A stretch of DNA of 64,000 nucleotides from positions 264,444-328,443 of the forward strand of contig NZ_MTLG01000053.1 in NCBI RefSeq assembly GCF_002192695.1. The letters run 5' to 3'. The translations under genes were made by a program, and so were the position numbers. Below are positions 1 to 8,788 of this stretch, piece by piece (the stretch's first letter is position 1; each line of letters begins with the position of its first letter). The notes beneath the pieces were generated by a model. That model made no database searches, was not told the DNA's origin, and worked only from the letters and a program-made list of their open reading frames with translations. The stretch is from Achromobacter xylosoxidans. Its GTDB lineage: Bacteria > Pseudomonadota > Gammaproteobacteria > Burkholderiales > Burkholderiaceae_B.

Positions 1-1888
1 TCACGGCGCCGTCGGATAGCTCGGCCATTTCCACCACGCGCGGATCGCGCGCGTTCAGCACGGTGGAGCCGCCGGGCAGGACCACGTCGACCTGGGTGCG
101 GAACACGTTGAACATGCGTTCCGTTTCGTTGATGTCGAAGTCGCCGAGGTGGTCGGCGTCGTCGATGTTGGTGACCACGCCCACCTGGCAGCGGTCGTAG
201 GCCAGGCCCTGGCCCAGGATCACGCCGCTGTCGTTCTCGATGACGGCGGCGTCCAGGTTGCGGTTCATCAGCAGGCGCGTGCCCGAGGCGAAATCGGCGC
301 GGTCGCCCTTTTGCACTTGGCGGCGGTCCAGATAGAGGCCTTCGCTGCAGGCCAGGCCGGTGCGCTTGCCGGACAGGCTCAGCAGGCGGGCCACCAGACG
401 CGCCACCACGGTCTTGCCGTTGGTGCCGGTCACGCCCACGATGGGGATGCGGCCGGCGTCGCCTTCGGGGAACAGGTGGTCGACGATGGCGCGGCCCACC
501 GGGCGCGGCGTGCCGTCGGCAGGCTTCAGGTGCATCAGCAGGCCGGGACCGGCATTGACTTCGACGATGGCGCCGCGCTGTTCTTCCAGCGGGCGGGAGA
601 TGTCTTCGGCCACCAGGTCCACGCCCGCGATGTCCAGGCCCACGATGCGCGCGGCCAGGGTCACGGTGGCGGCGATGCTGGGGTGCACGCGGTCGGTGAC
701 GTCGAAGGCGACGTTGCCGCTGCGCTGCACCAGCACGCGCTGGCCTTCGGGTGGAACGCTGTCTTCCGACAGGCCCTGGCGGGCGATTTCCAGCCGCGCG
801 GCGGAATCCAGGCGCACCGGATTCAGCGGATGGTTCTCGGTGCGGCCGCGGCGCGGGTCGGTATTGATCTGGCTGTCGATGAGTTCGGTGATGGTGGACT
901 TGCCGTCGCCCGTCACCCAGGCCGGTTCGCCGGCGGCGGCGGCCACCATGCGGTCGCCCACGACCAGCAGGCGGTGCTCGTTGCCCAGCACGAAGCGCTC
1001 GACGATCACGCCGCTGCCTTCGTCCACGGCCACGCGGTAGGCCGACACCACTTCCTCGCGCGTCGTCAGGTTGGTGAACACGCCGCGACCATGGTTGCCG
1101 TCATAGGGCTTCACGACCACCGGCAGGCCGATATCCTCGGCCGCTTCCCAGGCGTCGTCCTCGCTGCGCACGAGGCGGCCTTCGGGCACGGGCACGCCGC
1201 AGGTCGACAGCAGTTCCTTGGTCAGGTCCTTGTCGCGCGAAATGCCTTCTGCGATGGCGCTGGTGCGGTCGGTCTCGGCCGTCCAGATGCGGCGCTGGGC
1301 CGAGCCATAGCCGAACTGCACGAGGTTGCCCTCGAACAGGCGGATATAGGGAATGTCGCGGTCGTCGGCGGCATCCACGATGCAGGCGGTGCTGGGGCCG
1401 AGGCAGTGCTTGTCGATCAGGCTGCGCAGCTTGGCGATGGCGGCGGGCACGTCGAAGGGGCGGTCCTCGATGGCGGCCATGACCAGGTCGCGGGCTTCGT
1501 TCAGGGCGGTGCGGGTGACCTGTTCCTGCCAGGCGCGCACCACGACCTTGTAGACGCCGCGGGTGGAGGTTTCCCGGGCCTTGCCGAAACCGCCGCGCAA
1601 GCCGGCCAGGTTCTGCAGTTCCAGGGTGACATGTTCAAGTATGTGGCCAGGCCAGGTGCCTTCCTTCAGGCGCGACAGGAAGCCGCCCCGCACGCCAGGA
1701 CTGCAGCGGTGCTCGATCAGGGTCGGCAGCCATTCCGTCAGGCGCTCGTAAAAGCCGGGAATGGTGTTGGAGGGATAGTCCTCCAGTTCGCCGATATCCA
1801 CCCACGCCTCGAGTACCGGGCGATACGTCCAAATGTTCGGGCCGCGCAAAGCCACGACATCGAGAAATTCAATGTCTTTCTTTTTCAT
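1..1888 (-). CDS. cphA: Cyanophycin synthetase, 5' part (C-terminus outside window)
   Basis: This gene polymerises aspartate and arginine into the storage polymer cyanophycin with ATP, in the cytoplasm. About 629 codons are visible from the ATG at 1888; the rest runs off the left edge. The N-terminal segment contains ALRGPNIW and a VTLELQNLAG stretch typical of CphA. It is followed by an ATP-grasp domain (about residues 200-470, with VVKPYDGNHGRGVF and an EVNAGPGLLMH segment) and the start of a Mur-ligase-like domain with the P-loop VTGTNGKT near residue 488. I see no Shine-Dalgarno sequence before the ATG, but the family N-terminus begins here. It is divergent from the ABC transporter and DUF1854 genes at 2151-4928, which fits a cyanophycin locus. 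Many Burkholderiales carry two cphA paralogues, and I cannot tell which one this is. Confidence 0.93.
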   Translation of the reverse strand, partial: MKKKDIEFLDVVALRGPNIWTYRPVLEAWVDIGELEDYPSNTIPGFYERLTEWLPTLIEHRCSPGVRGGFLSRLKEGTWPGHILEHVTLELQNLAGLRGGFGKARETSTRGVYKVVVRAWQEQVTRTALNEARDLVMAAIEDRPFDVPAAIAKLRSLIDKHCLGPSTACIVDAADDRDIPYIRLFEGNLVQFGYGSAQRRIWTAETDRTSAIAEGISRDKDLTKELLSTCGVPVPEGRLVRSEDDAWEAAEDIGLPVVVKPYDGNHGRGVFTNLTTREEVVSAYRVAVDEGSGVIVERFVLGNEHRLLVVGDRMVAAAAGEPAWVTGDGKSTITELIDSQINTDPRRGRTENHPLNPVRLDSAARLEIARQGLSEDSVPPEGQRVLVQRSGNVAFDVTDRVHPSIAATVTLAARIVGLDIAGVDLVAEDISRPLEEQRGAIVEVNAGPGLLMHLKPADGTPRPVGRAIVDHLFPEGDAGRIPIVGVTGTNGKTVVARLVARLLSLSGKRTGLACSEGLYLDRRQVQKGDRADFASGTRLLMNRNLDAAVIENDSGVILGQGLAYDRCQVGVVTNIDDADHLGDFDINETERMFNVFRTQVDVVLPGGSTVLNARDPRVVEMAELSDGAV

Positions 1889-2150
1889 GTTTTAATTTAC
1901 GAGAGAAGCAGGTTGGCACGCGCGGACGCCCCTATGCAAGACCGCGAATTTATTGGGGTTGCGCCTTTAGAATAATGCCAACGAGTGGGGGATCCCAGAT
2001 ATTCCTAATTAGAAAAATCGGCTGCTACTATACGACGCCTTCAAAGCGTGAAATCGTTATGTTGTAAGGAAGGGACACGTTTGCCGCCAGTCCAGGTTGC
2101 GAACCGGTTGCCGCCTAGTAGGGCAGAGTCCTGGCCCGGTATGCGTACCA

Positions 2151-4436
2151 ATGAAAAAACCAAACCTGCTTTCCGGCCTTGCCGAAGCCTTTCCTGCCCG
2201 CTGGCGGGATGAAATCCGCGCCGAACTGGCGGATGGCGAAACCTTGTTGGCCTGGGTTGAAATAGACCTGGATCAGCGCCTGAAGTTCCGCCCGGGGCTG
2301 GTCGCCGCGACCGACCGCCGGCTGCTGGCCCGCCATCCGGACGAGCCGCGCTGGGAATCCTGGGCATACGGCCCCCAATTAAAGCTGAGCCTGACCGACC
2401 ACGCCGGCGCCGCGCTGCTGGAATTGAACGACGATGGCTCGCGTCTGGGCGCCTGGCGTTTCACGCTGGCGCGCAATCCGGCCGCGCTGCGCCTGCTGGC
2501 GCAGTTCGAGACCCAGCAGGCCATCCGTTTGTCCGGCCATCAGGACGAGGAGCTGGCTGAGCGCACCTGCACCGTCTGTAATAACGTCATTCCGGCGGGC
2601 GAGGAAGAATGCCCGACCTGCAACCAGGAACAGGCGGCGCCATCCACCACTTGGGCGCTGCTGCGCCTGTGGCGTTTTGCCCGGCCCTACCGCGGGCCGC
2701 TGCTGGCGGGTTTCGTGCTGACCCTGCTGGGCACCGCCGCCACCCTGGTGCCGCCGTACCTGACCATGCCGCTGATGGACGATGTGCTGATTCCGTTCCA
2801 GAACGGCGCGCCCATCGACTACGACAAGGTCCGCCTCTATCTGGGCGGACTGCTGGCCTCGGCCTTCCTGGCCTGGGGCCTGGGTTGGGCCCGCACCTAC
2901 ATCCTGGCCTGGGTCAGCGAGCGCATCGGCGCCGACCTGCGCACCACCACCTATGAACACCTGCAGCAGCTGTCGCTGGAGTATTTCGGCGGCAAGCGCA
3001 CCGGCGACCTGATTTCCCGTATCGGCAGCGAAACCGACCGCATCTGCGTGTTCCTGTCGCTGCACTTGCTGGATTTCGCCAACGACATCCTGATGATCGT
3101 CATGACCGCGGTCATCCTGGTGTCCATCAACCCATGGCTGGCGCTGGTCACGCTGGTGCCGCTGCCGTTCATCATCTGGATGATCCACGCGGTGCGCGAC
3201 CGCCTGCGCCATGGCTTCGAAAAGGTCGACCGCATCTGGTCGGAGATCACCAACGTCCTGGCCGACACCATACCGGGCATCCGCGTGGTCAAGGCTTTCG
3301 CGCAGGAAAAGCGCGAAGTGGCGCGCTTTCGCGAAGCCAACAACCGCAACCTGGAAGTCAACGACCGCGTGAACACCACCTGGTCGCTGTTCTCGCCCAC
3401 CGTCACGCTGCTGACCGAAGTGGGGCTGCTGGTGGTGTGGATCTTCGGCATCTGGCAGGTGTCGCAGAAGCAGATCACCGTCGGCGTGCTGGCCGCCTTC
3501 CTGGCCTACATCGGGCGCTTCTACATGCGCCTGGATTCGATGAGCCGCATCGTCTCGGTCACGCAGAAAGCGGCCGCCGGCGCCAAGCGCATCTTCGACA
3601 TCCTGGACCATGTCTCCAGCGTGCCGGAACCGCAGAATCCCGCCAAGCTGCCGCATATCAACGGCCGCATCGAATTGCGCGACGTGGGCTTTCGCTACGG
3701 CAACCGCCAGGTCATCCGTGGCTTGAACCTGAATATCGCCCCAGGCGAGATGATCGGCCTGGTGGGCCACAGCGGCTCGGGCAAGAGCACGCTGATCAAC
3801 CTGATCTGCCGCTTCTATGACGTGTCCGAAGGCGCGGTGCTGGTGGACGGCGCCGACATACGCTCGGTGCGCGTGGCCGACTACCGCCGCAACATCGGGC
3901 TGGTGTTGCAGGAGCCTTTCCTGTTCTTCGGCACCATCGCCGAGAACATCGCCTACGGCAAGCCGGACGCCACCCGCGACGAAATCGTGGCCGCGGCGCG
4001 CGCCGCGCATGCGCACGAATTCATCCTGCGGCTGCCGCATGGCTACGACTCGCTGGTCGGCGAACGCGGCCAGGCCTTGTCCGGCGGTGAACGCCAGCGC
4101 ATCTCGATCGCGCGCGCGCTGCTGATCGATCCGCGCATCCTGATCCTGGACGAGGCCACCTCGTCGGTGGACACCACCACCGAAAAGGAAATCCAGAAGG
4201 CGCTGGACAACCTGGTGCGCGGCCGCACCACGATCGCCATCGCCCACCGCTTGAGCACCTTGCGCAAGGCGGACCGCCTGGTGGTGCTGGACCGCGGCCA
4301 GATCGTGGAGCAGGGCCCGCACGAAGAGCTGATGGCCCGCGAGGGCGCCTACTATCGCCTGTACCAGGCGCAGGCGCGCCAGGCCGAGGCCGACGCGCAG
4401 GCGTCGGGCAGCGAAGACATGGCCGCCGTGGCCTGA
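2151..4436 (+). CDS. Cyanophycin-associated ABC exporter with N-terminal zinc ribbon
   Basis: This 761-residue protein is a half-size ABC exporter with membrane and ATPase domains in one chain. Residues 1-135 form an extra N-terminal domain. A zinc ribbon follows, with Cys140, Cys143, Cys154 and Cys157. Six transmembrane helices lie roughly at residues 175-480. The ATPase has Walker A GHSGSGKST near 539, signature LSGGERQR near 643 and Walker B ILILDEATSSVD near 663. The start chosen is the ATG at 2151; an in-frame upstream start at 2097 would add residues unlike the family. No clear ribosome-binding site is visible. Similar proteins next to cphA are, as I recall, annotated as the cyanophycin metabolism-associated ABC transporter. 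The substrate is unknown; export or import of an amino acid or dipeptide is only inference. It is probably co-transcribed with 4458-4928. Confidence 0.88.
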   Translation: MKKPNLLSGLAEAFPARWRDEIRAELADGETLLAWVEIDLDQRLKFRPGLVAATDRRLLARHPDEPRWESWAYGPQLKLSLTDHAGAALLELNDDGSRLGAWRFTLARNPAALRLLAQFETQQAIRLSGHQDEELAERTCTVCNNVIPAGEEECPTCNQEQAAPSTTWALLRLWRFARPYRGPLLAGFVLTLLGTAATLVPPYLTMPLMDDVLIPFQNGAPIDYDKVRLYLGGLLASAFLAWGLGWARTYILAWVSERIGADLRTTTYEHLQQLSLEYFGGKRTGDLISRIGSETDRICVFLSLHLLDFANDILMIVMTAVILVSINPWLALVTLVPLPFIIWMIHAVRDRLRHGFEKVDRIWSEITNVLADTIPGIRVVKAFAQEKREVARFREANNRNLEVNDRVNTTWSLFSPTVTLLTEVGLLVVWIFGIWQVSQKQITVGVLAAFLAYIGRFYMRLDSMSRIVSVTQKAAAGAKRIFDILDHVSSVPEPQNPAKLPHINGRIELRDVGFRYGNRQVIRGLNLNIAPGEMIGLVGHSGSGKSTLINLICRFYDVSEGAVLVDGADIRSVRVADYRRNIGLVLQEPFLFFGTIAENIAYGKPDATRDEIVAAARAAHAHEFILRLPHGYDSLVGERGQALSGGERQRISIARALLIDPRILILDEATSSVDTTTEKEIQKALDNLVRGRTTIAIAHRLSTLRKADRLVVLDRGQIVEQGPHEELMAREGAYYRLYQAQARQAEADAQASGSEDMAAVA

Positions 4437-4457
4437 CGCGGAACCGGAATTATCGTC

Positions 4458-4928
4458 ATGACCCTGCCGTCTTTTCAGTTGCGCCGCAATGCCTTCGGGC
4501 GCCTGGAGTTCCAGTCCGCCGATGGCCAGAACCACGAGGGCGTGTTGCCCGTGCGGGCCTTTCCCATCAGCGAGCCGGGCCGCGGCCTGTCGCTCGTGAC
4601 GGCGGACGGGCGCGAGCTGGTCTGGATCGAACACCTGTCCGATGTGCCGGCGCCGCAGCGCGAGCTGATCGAGGAAGAGCTGGCGAGCCGGGAATTCATG
4701 CCCGAAATCCGCAAGCTGGCCAGCGTCTCCACCTTTGCCACGCCGAGCACCTGGCAGGTCGATACCGACCGCGGCCCCACCTCGTTCACGCTGCGCGGCG
4801 AAGAGGACATCCGCCGCCTGAGTCCGCAGACGCTGCTGATCGCCGACAGCCACGGCATCTTCTATCTGGTGCGCGACATCCAGTCGCTGGACAAGCACAG
4901 CCGCAAGCTGCTGGACCGCTTCCTCTAG
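4458..4928 (+). CDS. DUF1854 family protein linked to cyanophycin locus
   Basis: This 156-residue protein has no signal peptide or membrane segment. Its pattern (FQLRRNAFGRLEF, VRAFPISEPGRGLSLV, TDRGPTSFTLRGEEDIRRL, HGIFYLVRDIQSLD, LLDRFL) matches DUF1854, which typically accompanies the cyanophycin-associated ABC transporter. It starts 21 bases after the transporter stop, so the two form an operon. Function is unknown. A cytosolic partner or regulator of the transporter is inference from constant linkage. Confidence 0.85.
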   Translation: MTLPSFQLRRNAFGRLEFQSADGQNHEGVLPVRAFPISEPGRGLSLVTADGRELVWIEHLSDVPAPQRELIEEELASREFMPEIRKLASVSTFATPSTWQVDTDRGPTSFTLRGEEDIRRLSPQTLLIADSHGIFYLVRDIQSLDKHSRKLLDRFL

Positions 4929-4931
4929 ACC

Positions 4932-6068
4932 TCAGCCTTCCCGCGGCCGCTTGAACGGGGAGTGCGTTTCCAGTTCTCCCAGGTAGTCCGCCACCGCCGC
5001 CGTTTCCTCGTCCAGGAAGTTCTGGATCGCGTCCGCGAAGCCGGGGTGCGCGACCCAGTGGGCCGACCAGGTGGGCGTGGGCAGCAGCCCGCGCGCCATC
5101 TTGTGTTCGCCTTGCGCGCCGCCCTCGAAGCGGGCGATGCCGTGGGCGATGCAGTAGGCGATGGACTGCATGTAGCAGGTCTCGAAGTGCAGCCCCGGCA
5201 CGTATTCGGTCGCGCCCCAGTAGCGCCCATACAGCGCGTCGCCGCCCGCCAGGTTGAGTGCGGCCGCCACCGGCAGGCCGTCGCGTTCTGCCAGGATCAG
5301 CACAAAGGCTTCGGCCTGTTCGCGGTACGCGCGCCGGAAGAATTCGTGGCTGAGGTAGGGCGGATTGCCATGGCTGAAATAGGTGCGGCAATAGCATTCG
5401 TAGAAGAAATCCAGCTCGGCAGCGCCGATCTCCGCGCCGCGCAGCCAGCGGTACGACAGCCCGGCGGCGGCGACCTTCTTGCGGTCCTGGCGGATCTTCT
5501 TGCGCTTGTCGTGGCTCATCGTGGCCAGAAAGGCGTCGAAGTCCACATAGCCCGGATTGGTCCAGTGGAACTGCACGCTTTCGCGGATCATGAAGCCGGC
5601 CTCGCGCAGCGCGCGCATGTCGGTGTCCGCGGGGAACAGCAGATGCAGCGACGACACCTTGAGCTCTTCGGCAAAGGCGACCAGCCCGCGCACCAGCGTG
5701 GCGCGGTCTTCGTCGCTGCGTGCGAGCAGCCTGGGTCCGGTCACCGGGGTGAACGGAATGGCCGACAGCAGCTTGGGGTAGTAGCGCAGCCCGTGGCGCT
5801 GGAAGGCGTCGGCCCAGGCGTAGTCGAACACATACTCGCCGCGCGAATGGGACTTCAGGTAGAGCGGCGCGGCGGCGACCAGCGCATCGTCGCGCCACAG
5901 CGCCAGGTAATGCGGCGCCCATCCGGTCTGGGGCGTGGCGCACCCGGTCTCGTGCAGCGCGCGCAGGAACGCATGGCGCAGAAAGGGCTGGTCGCCCGCC
6001 AGCGCGTCCCATTGCTGGGCGTCGATGCGGGACAGGTCGGTCTCTATGGTCAGGCGCAGGGAATCCAT
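4932..6068 (-). CDS. GNAT/FemAB-like protein (DUF482 family)
   Basis: This 378-residue cytoplasmic protein resembles the DUF482 or peptidogalycan family within the GNAT acyltransferase fold. Recognisable segments are SLRLTIETDLSRI at the N-terminus, FLRHAFLRALHETG, YVFDYAWADAFQRHG, YYPKLLSAIPFTPVTG, and a C-terminal GRYWGATEYVPGLHFETCYMQ with FEGGAQGEHKMARGL. The ATG at 6068 fits the family N-terminus; the open frame continues far upstream but only as antisense to the next genes. It is divergent from the DUF455 gene at 6168 and convergent with DUF1854, its stop lying 4 bases past the DUF1854 stop. The substrate is not known; aminoacyl or acyl transfer is inferred from the fold alone. Confidence 0.85.
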   Translation of the reverse strand: MDSLRLTIETDLSRIDAQQWDALAGDQPFLRHAFLRALHETGCATPQTGWAPHYLALWRDDALVAAAPLYLKSHSRGEYVFDYAWADAFQRHGLRYYPKLLSAIPFTPVTGPRLLARSDEDRATLVRGLVAFAEELKVSSLHLLFPADTDMRALREAGFMIRESVQFHWTNPGYVDFDAFLATMSHDKRKKIRQDRKKVAAAGLSYRWLRGAEIGAAELDFFYECYCRTYFSHGNPPYLSHEFFRRAYREQAEAFVLILAERDGLPVAAALNLAGGDALYGRYWGATEYVPGLHFETCYMQSIAYCIAHGIARFEGGAQGEHKMARGLLPTPTWSAHWVAHPGFADAIQNFLDEETAAVADYLGELETHSPFKRPREG

Positions 6069-6167
6069 GGCTGAATGATAAAGTCTCCGTGTATGCGCGA
6101 GGCTTGCGGCCACGGCGCTTTCAAGGGATTTCGGGCTGGCGCGAGGCCGCCCGGCACAGAGAAGCAT

Positions 6168-6989
6168 ATGGATAGCAACACGACGCCCGCCGCGGCCGGG
6201 CATCGCCCGGATTGCCTGCGCGGGCAGGCGCTGGCGGCCCTGGCCGCCACGGCCTGGCAGGACAAGCTGGCGGCAGTGCGCGCCATGTCGGATGAGGCGG
6301 CGCTGGACTGCGAGCAGACCTATACGCCCACGGCGGAACTGCCGGGCCGCCCGGCGCGGCCCGAGCTGGTGGCTCCCGCACAGGTCAAGCAACGCTCCAT
6401 GGCCACCGAGCAAGGGCGCGCCGCGCTGCTGCACGCGCTGGCGCACATCGAATTCAATGCCATCAACCTGGCGCTGGACATCATGTGGCGCTTTGCCGGC
6501 ATGCCGCCAGCCTTCTACCGCGACTGGCTGCGCGTGGCGCGCGAAGAGGCCTATCACTTCGATCTGCTCAGGCAGCGCCTGGCCGCGATGGGTTACGCCT
6601 ATGGCGACTTGCCCGCCCACAACGGTCTCTGGGACATGGCGCAGCGCACGCAAGAGGATCTGCTGGCCCGTTTGGCGCTGGTGCCGCGCACGCTGGAGGC
6701 GCGCGGCCTGGATGCTTCTCCCGCGATCCGCGCCAAGCTGGCGGGGGCAGGGGACGCGGAGAGCGCCGCCATCGTCGACATCATCCTGGCCGACGAGATC
6801 GGCCACGTTGCCATCGGCAACCATTGGTACAAGCAGCTGTGCGAGCAGGCAGGCAAGGATCCCGTGTCCTGCTATGCCGAACTCGCACAGCGTTACGACG
6901 CGCCCCGACTGCGCGGCCCCTTCAACCTGGAGGCGCGCCGCGCCGCCGGATTCGACGATGCCGAACTTGCCGCGCTGCAGGCCGGCTGA
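6168..6989 (+). CDS. DUF455 ferritin-like protein
   Basis: This 273-residue protein belongs to the DUF455 family of ferritin-like helical bundles. Putative di-metal ligands are visible in the helices HALAHIEFNAINLALD, VAREEAYHFDLLRQRL and ILADEIGHVAIGNHWYK, giving a Glu/His pattern consistent with a diiron site. A proline-rich stretch (PTAELPGRPARPELV) precedes the bundle. The ATG at 6168 follows a weak AGAGAAG ribosome-binding site; an in-frame start at 6075 would overlap the promoter of the divergent gene and adds no conserved sequence. In Bordetella-like genomes the family often lies near peptidoglycan enzymes, as here (transglycosylase 10 bases downstream). The biochemical role is unknown. 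Confidence 0.85.
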   Translation: MDSNTTPAAAGHRPDCLRGQALAALAATAWQDKLAAVRAMSDEAALDCEQTYTPTAELPGRPARPELVAPAQVKQRSMATEQGRAALLHALAHIEFNAINLALDIMWRFAGMPPAFYRDWLRVAREEAYHFDLLRQRLAAMGYAYGDLPAHNGLWDMAQRTQEDLLARLALVPRTLEARGLDASPAIRAKLAGAGDAESAAIVDIILADEIGHVAIGNHWYKQLCEQAGKDPVSCYAELAQRYDAPRLRGPFNLEARRAAGFDDAELAALQAG

Positions 6990-6998
6990 CTGGACGAC

Positions 6999-8243
6999 AT
7001 GAACAACCACAACTTCTTCAAGACGCCGCGGGCCCGCCCGCTGCACGCGCTGGTCTGCGGTCTGGCCGGCGGCGCTCTCATCTCGCTGGCGCCCGCGGCG
7101 TCGGCCGCCGATGCGTTCGCGGCCTGCCTCGCGCAATTGCGCGGCCCGGCGCTCAAGGCTGGCGTGTCCGGCGCCACGTTCGACGCCCAGACTGCGGGAC
7201 TCGCGCCCGACATGACGGTGCTGGATCTGCTGGACGCCCAGCCGGAATTCAAGACGCCCATCTGGGACTACATGGCGGCCCTGGTCGACGACGAGCGCGT
7301 GGCCGACGGCCAGGCCGGCATGGCGCGCTGGCAGTCCGACCTGGACCGCGCCGCATCGCGCTACGGCGTGGACGCGGCCACCATTGCCGCGGTGTGGGGC
7401 GTGGAGAGCAACTACGGCCGCACCCTGGGCGGCCGGCCCTTGCTGACGTCGCTGTCCACGCTGTCCTGCTTCGGCCGGCGCCAGGCCTATTTCCGGGGCG
7501 AGTTCTTTGCCACGCTGAAGATCATCCAGGACGAGCACATCGCGCCCGAACGCCTGACCGGCTCCTGGGCGGGCGCCTTCGGCCAGACCCAATTCATGCC
7601 CTCGACCTACCTGCGGCTGGCGGTGGATTTCGACGGCGACGGCCGCCGCGACCTGGTCGACAGCGTGCCGGACGCACTGGCTTCCACGGCCAACTTCCTC
7701 AAGCGCGCTGGTTGGAACAGCGCGCTGCAATGGGGCTATGAAGTCCGCCTGCCGGCGGGTCTGGATACCTCGGGCGCGGGCCGCAAGAACAAGCGCCCGA
7801 TGTCGTACTGGGCCGGACGGGGCGTGACGCGCGCCGATGGCCAGCCGCTGCCCGCGGGCGACACGCCGGCCGGCCTGCTGTTGCTGGCGGGCCGCGGCGG
7901 CCCCGCCTTCCTGGTCACGCGCAACTTCGACGCCCTGTATTCCTACAACGCCGCGGAAAGCTACGCGCTGGCCATCGCCCATCTGTCCGATCGGCTGCGC
8001 GGCGGCGGTCCGCTGGCGCAAGCCTGGCCGACCGACGATCCGGGCCTGTCGCGCGCGCAGCGGCGAGAATTGCAGCGGCTGTTGATTGCCCGTGGCTATG
8101 AGATCGGCGAACCCGATGGCATGATCGGCGCCCGCACCCGGCAGGCGCTGCAGGCGGTGCAGCGCGAACTGGGCCTGCGGCCGGACGGCCGCGCCGGCCT
8201 GAAGTCGCTGCAGGCCTTGCAGGCGGGAAAGGCCGCCAATTGA
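6999..8243 (+). CDS. Lytic murein transglycosylase with C-terminal peptidoglycan-binding domain
   Basis: This 414-residue periplasmic enzyme cleaves peptidoglycan glycan strands non-hydrolytically, leaving 1,6-anhydro ends. A signal peptide covers about residues 1-36 (ending SAADAF) and has no lipobox, unlike MltB proper. The SLT_2 (MltB-type) catalytic domain spans about residues 40-330; the acid Glu136 lies in VWGVESNYG, followed by GSWAGAFGQTQFMPSTY and the DFDGDGRRDL loop. A PG_binding_1 domain fills about residues 345-408. It starts 9 bases after the DUF455 gene, so translation is probably linked. A second, lipoprotein homologue lies at 61783-62937. Confidence 0.92.
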   Translation: MNNHNFFKTPRARPLHALVCGLAGGALISLAPAASAADAFAACLAQLRGPALKAGVSGATFDAQTAGLAPDMTVLDLLDAQPEFKTPIWDYMAALVDDERVADGQAGMARWQSDLDRAASRYGVDAATIAAVWGVESNYGRTLGGRPLLTSLSTLSCFGRRQAYFRGEFFATLKIIQDEHIAPERLTGSWAGAFGQTQFMPSTYLRLAVDFDGDGRRDLVDSVPDALASTANFLKRAGWNSALQWGYEVRLPAGLDTSGAGRKNKRPMSYWAGRGVTRADGQPLPAGDTPAGLLLLAGRGGPAFLVTRNFDALYSYNAAESYALAIAHLSDRLRGGGPLAQAWPTDDPGLSRAQRRELQRLLIARGYEIGEPDGMIGARTRQALQAVQRELGLRPDGRAGLKSLQALQAGKAAN

Positions 8244-8280
8244 AGGGACGGAATCGACAAGCTTTGCAAAGATGCCGGGT

Positions 8281-8297
8281 GTCATCCATCGGATGAC
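8281..8297. repeat. Short perfect inverted repeat before yidB-like gene
   Basis: GTCATCC and GGATGAC pair perfectly around a three-base loop, 38 bases after the transglycosylase stop. There is no T-run, so it is a poor intrinsic terminator on either strand. It could be an operator or an mRNA-end hairpin. A TATACT -10-like hexamer lies at 8321-8326, but I find no convincing -35 partner. Confidence 0.4.
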
Positions 8298-8354
8298 AGG
8301 CGGGGCGGCGGGCATGGGCCTATACTGAATCTCCGTTTTTTCAGGAGCACGATG

Positions 8355-8768
8355 ATGAGCCTATTGGATACCTTGGCCTCGATGGCCGGCGGCGGTCAGC
8401 AAGGGGGCTCGGCTTCGCTGCTGCCCGCGCTGATCGAGCAACTGAACAAGTACCCGGGCGGCTTGACCGGCCTGATCGCCAGCTTCCAGAAGGGCGGCTT
8501 GAGCGAGATCGTGGCCTCGTGGGTGGGTACCGGCCAGAACATGCCGGTGAGCGCCGACCAGCTCGGTTCCGTGCTGGATCCCGGCGTCGTCAATGAACTG
8601 GCCGCCAAGACCGGACAGGACACGGATTCCGTGCTGGGTTCGCTGTCCTCGCTGCTGCCGCAACTGGTGGACAAGGCCACCCCCAACGGCGAGGTCCAGG
8701 GCGGGCAGCAATTCAACCCGGCCGACCTGCTGGCGTCCTTGTCGGGCATCTTCGGCAACCGCGGTTAA
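8355..8768 (+). CDS. YidB family protein (DUF937-like)
   Basis: This small protein (137 residues from the ATG at 8355, 138 from the ATG at 8352) resembles E. coli YidB. It has LLDTLASMAG at the N-terminus, LIEQLNKYPGGLTGLIASFQKGGL, a SWVGTGQNMPVSADQL motif and QLVDKATPNGEVQ before the C-terminus. AGGAG at 8343-8347 is spaced better for the second ATG. There is no signal peptide or membrane helix. Function is unknown; the family is widespread and often annotated only as YidB. It lies 20 bases before the DUF4434 lipoprotein gene and may be co-transcribed with it. Confidence 0.85.
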   Translation: MSLLDTLASMAGGGQQGGSASLLPALIEQLNKYPGGLTGLIASFQKGGLSEIVASWVGTGQNMPVSADQLGSVLDPGVVNELAAKTGQDTDSVLGSLSSLLPQLVDKATPNGEVQGGQQFNPADLLASLSGIFGNRG

Positions 8769-8788
8769 GTCCTATCGCCAGGCAGCCC

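Noticed and set aside
149..1975. Long open frame opposite cphA
   Set aside because: It is antisense to a well-conserved gene, with His/Ala/Gly-rich composition typical of GC-rich shadow frames and no recognisable domain.
2379..4898. 839-codon open frame opposite the ABC exporter and DUF1854
   Set aside because: Same reason: the plus-strand genes carry Walker motifs and family patterns; the antisense product resembles nothing.
6069..8315. Long N-terminal extension of the DUF482 gene
   Set aside because: The extension is antisense to two conserved genes; the family N-terminus starts at 6068.
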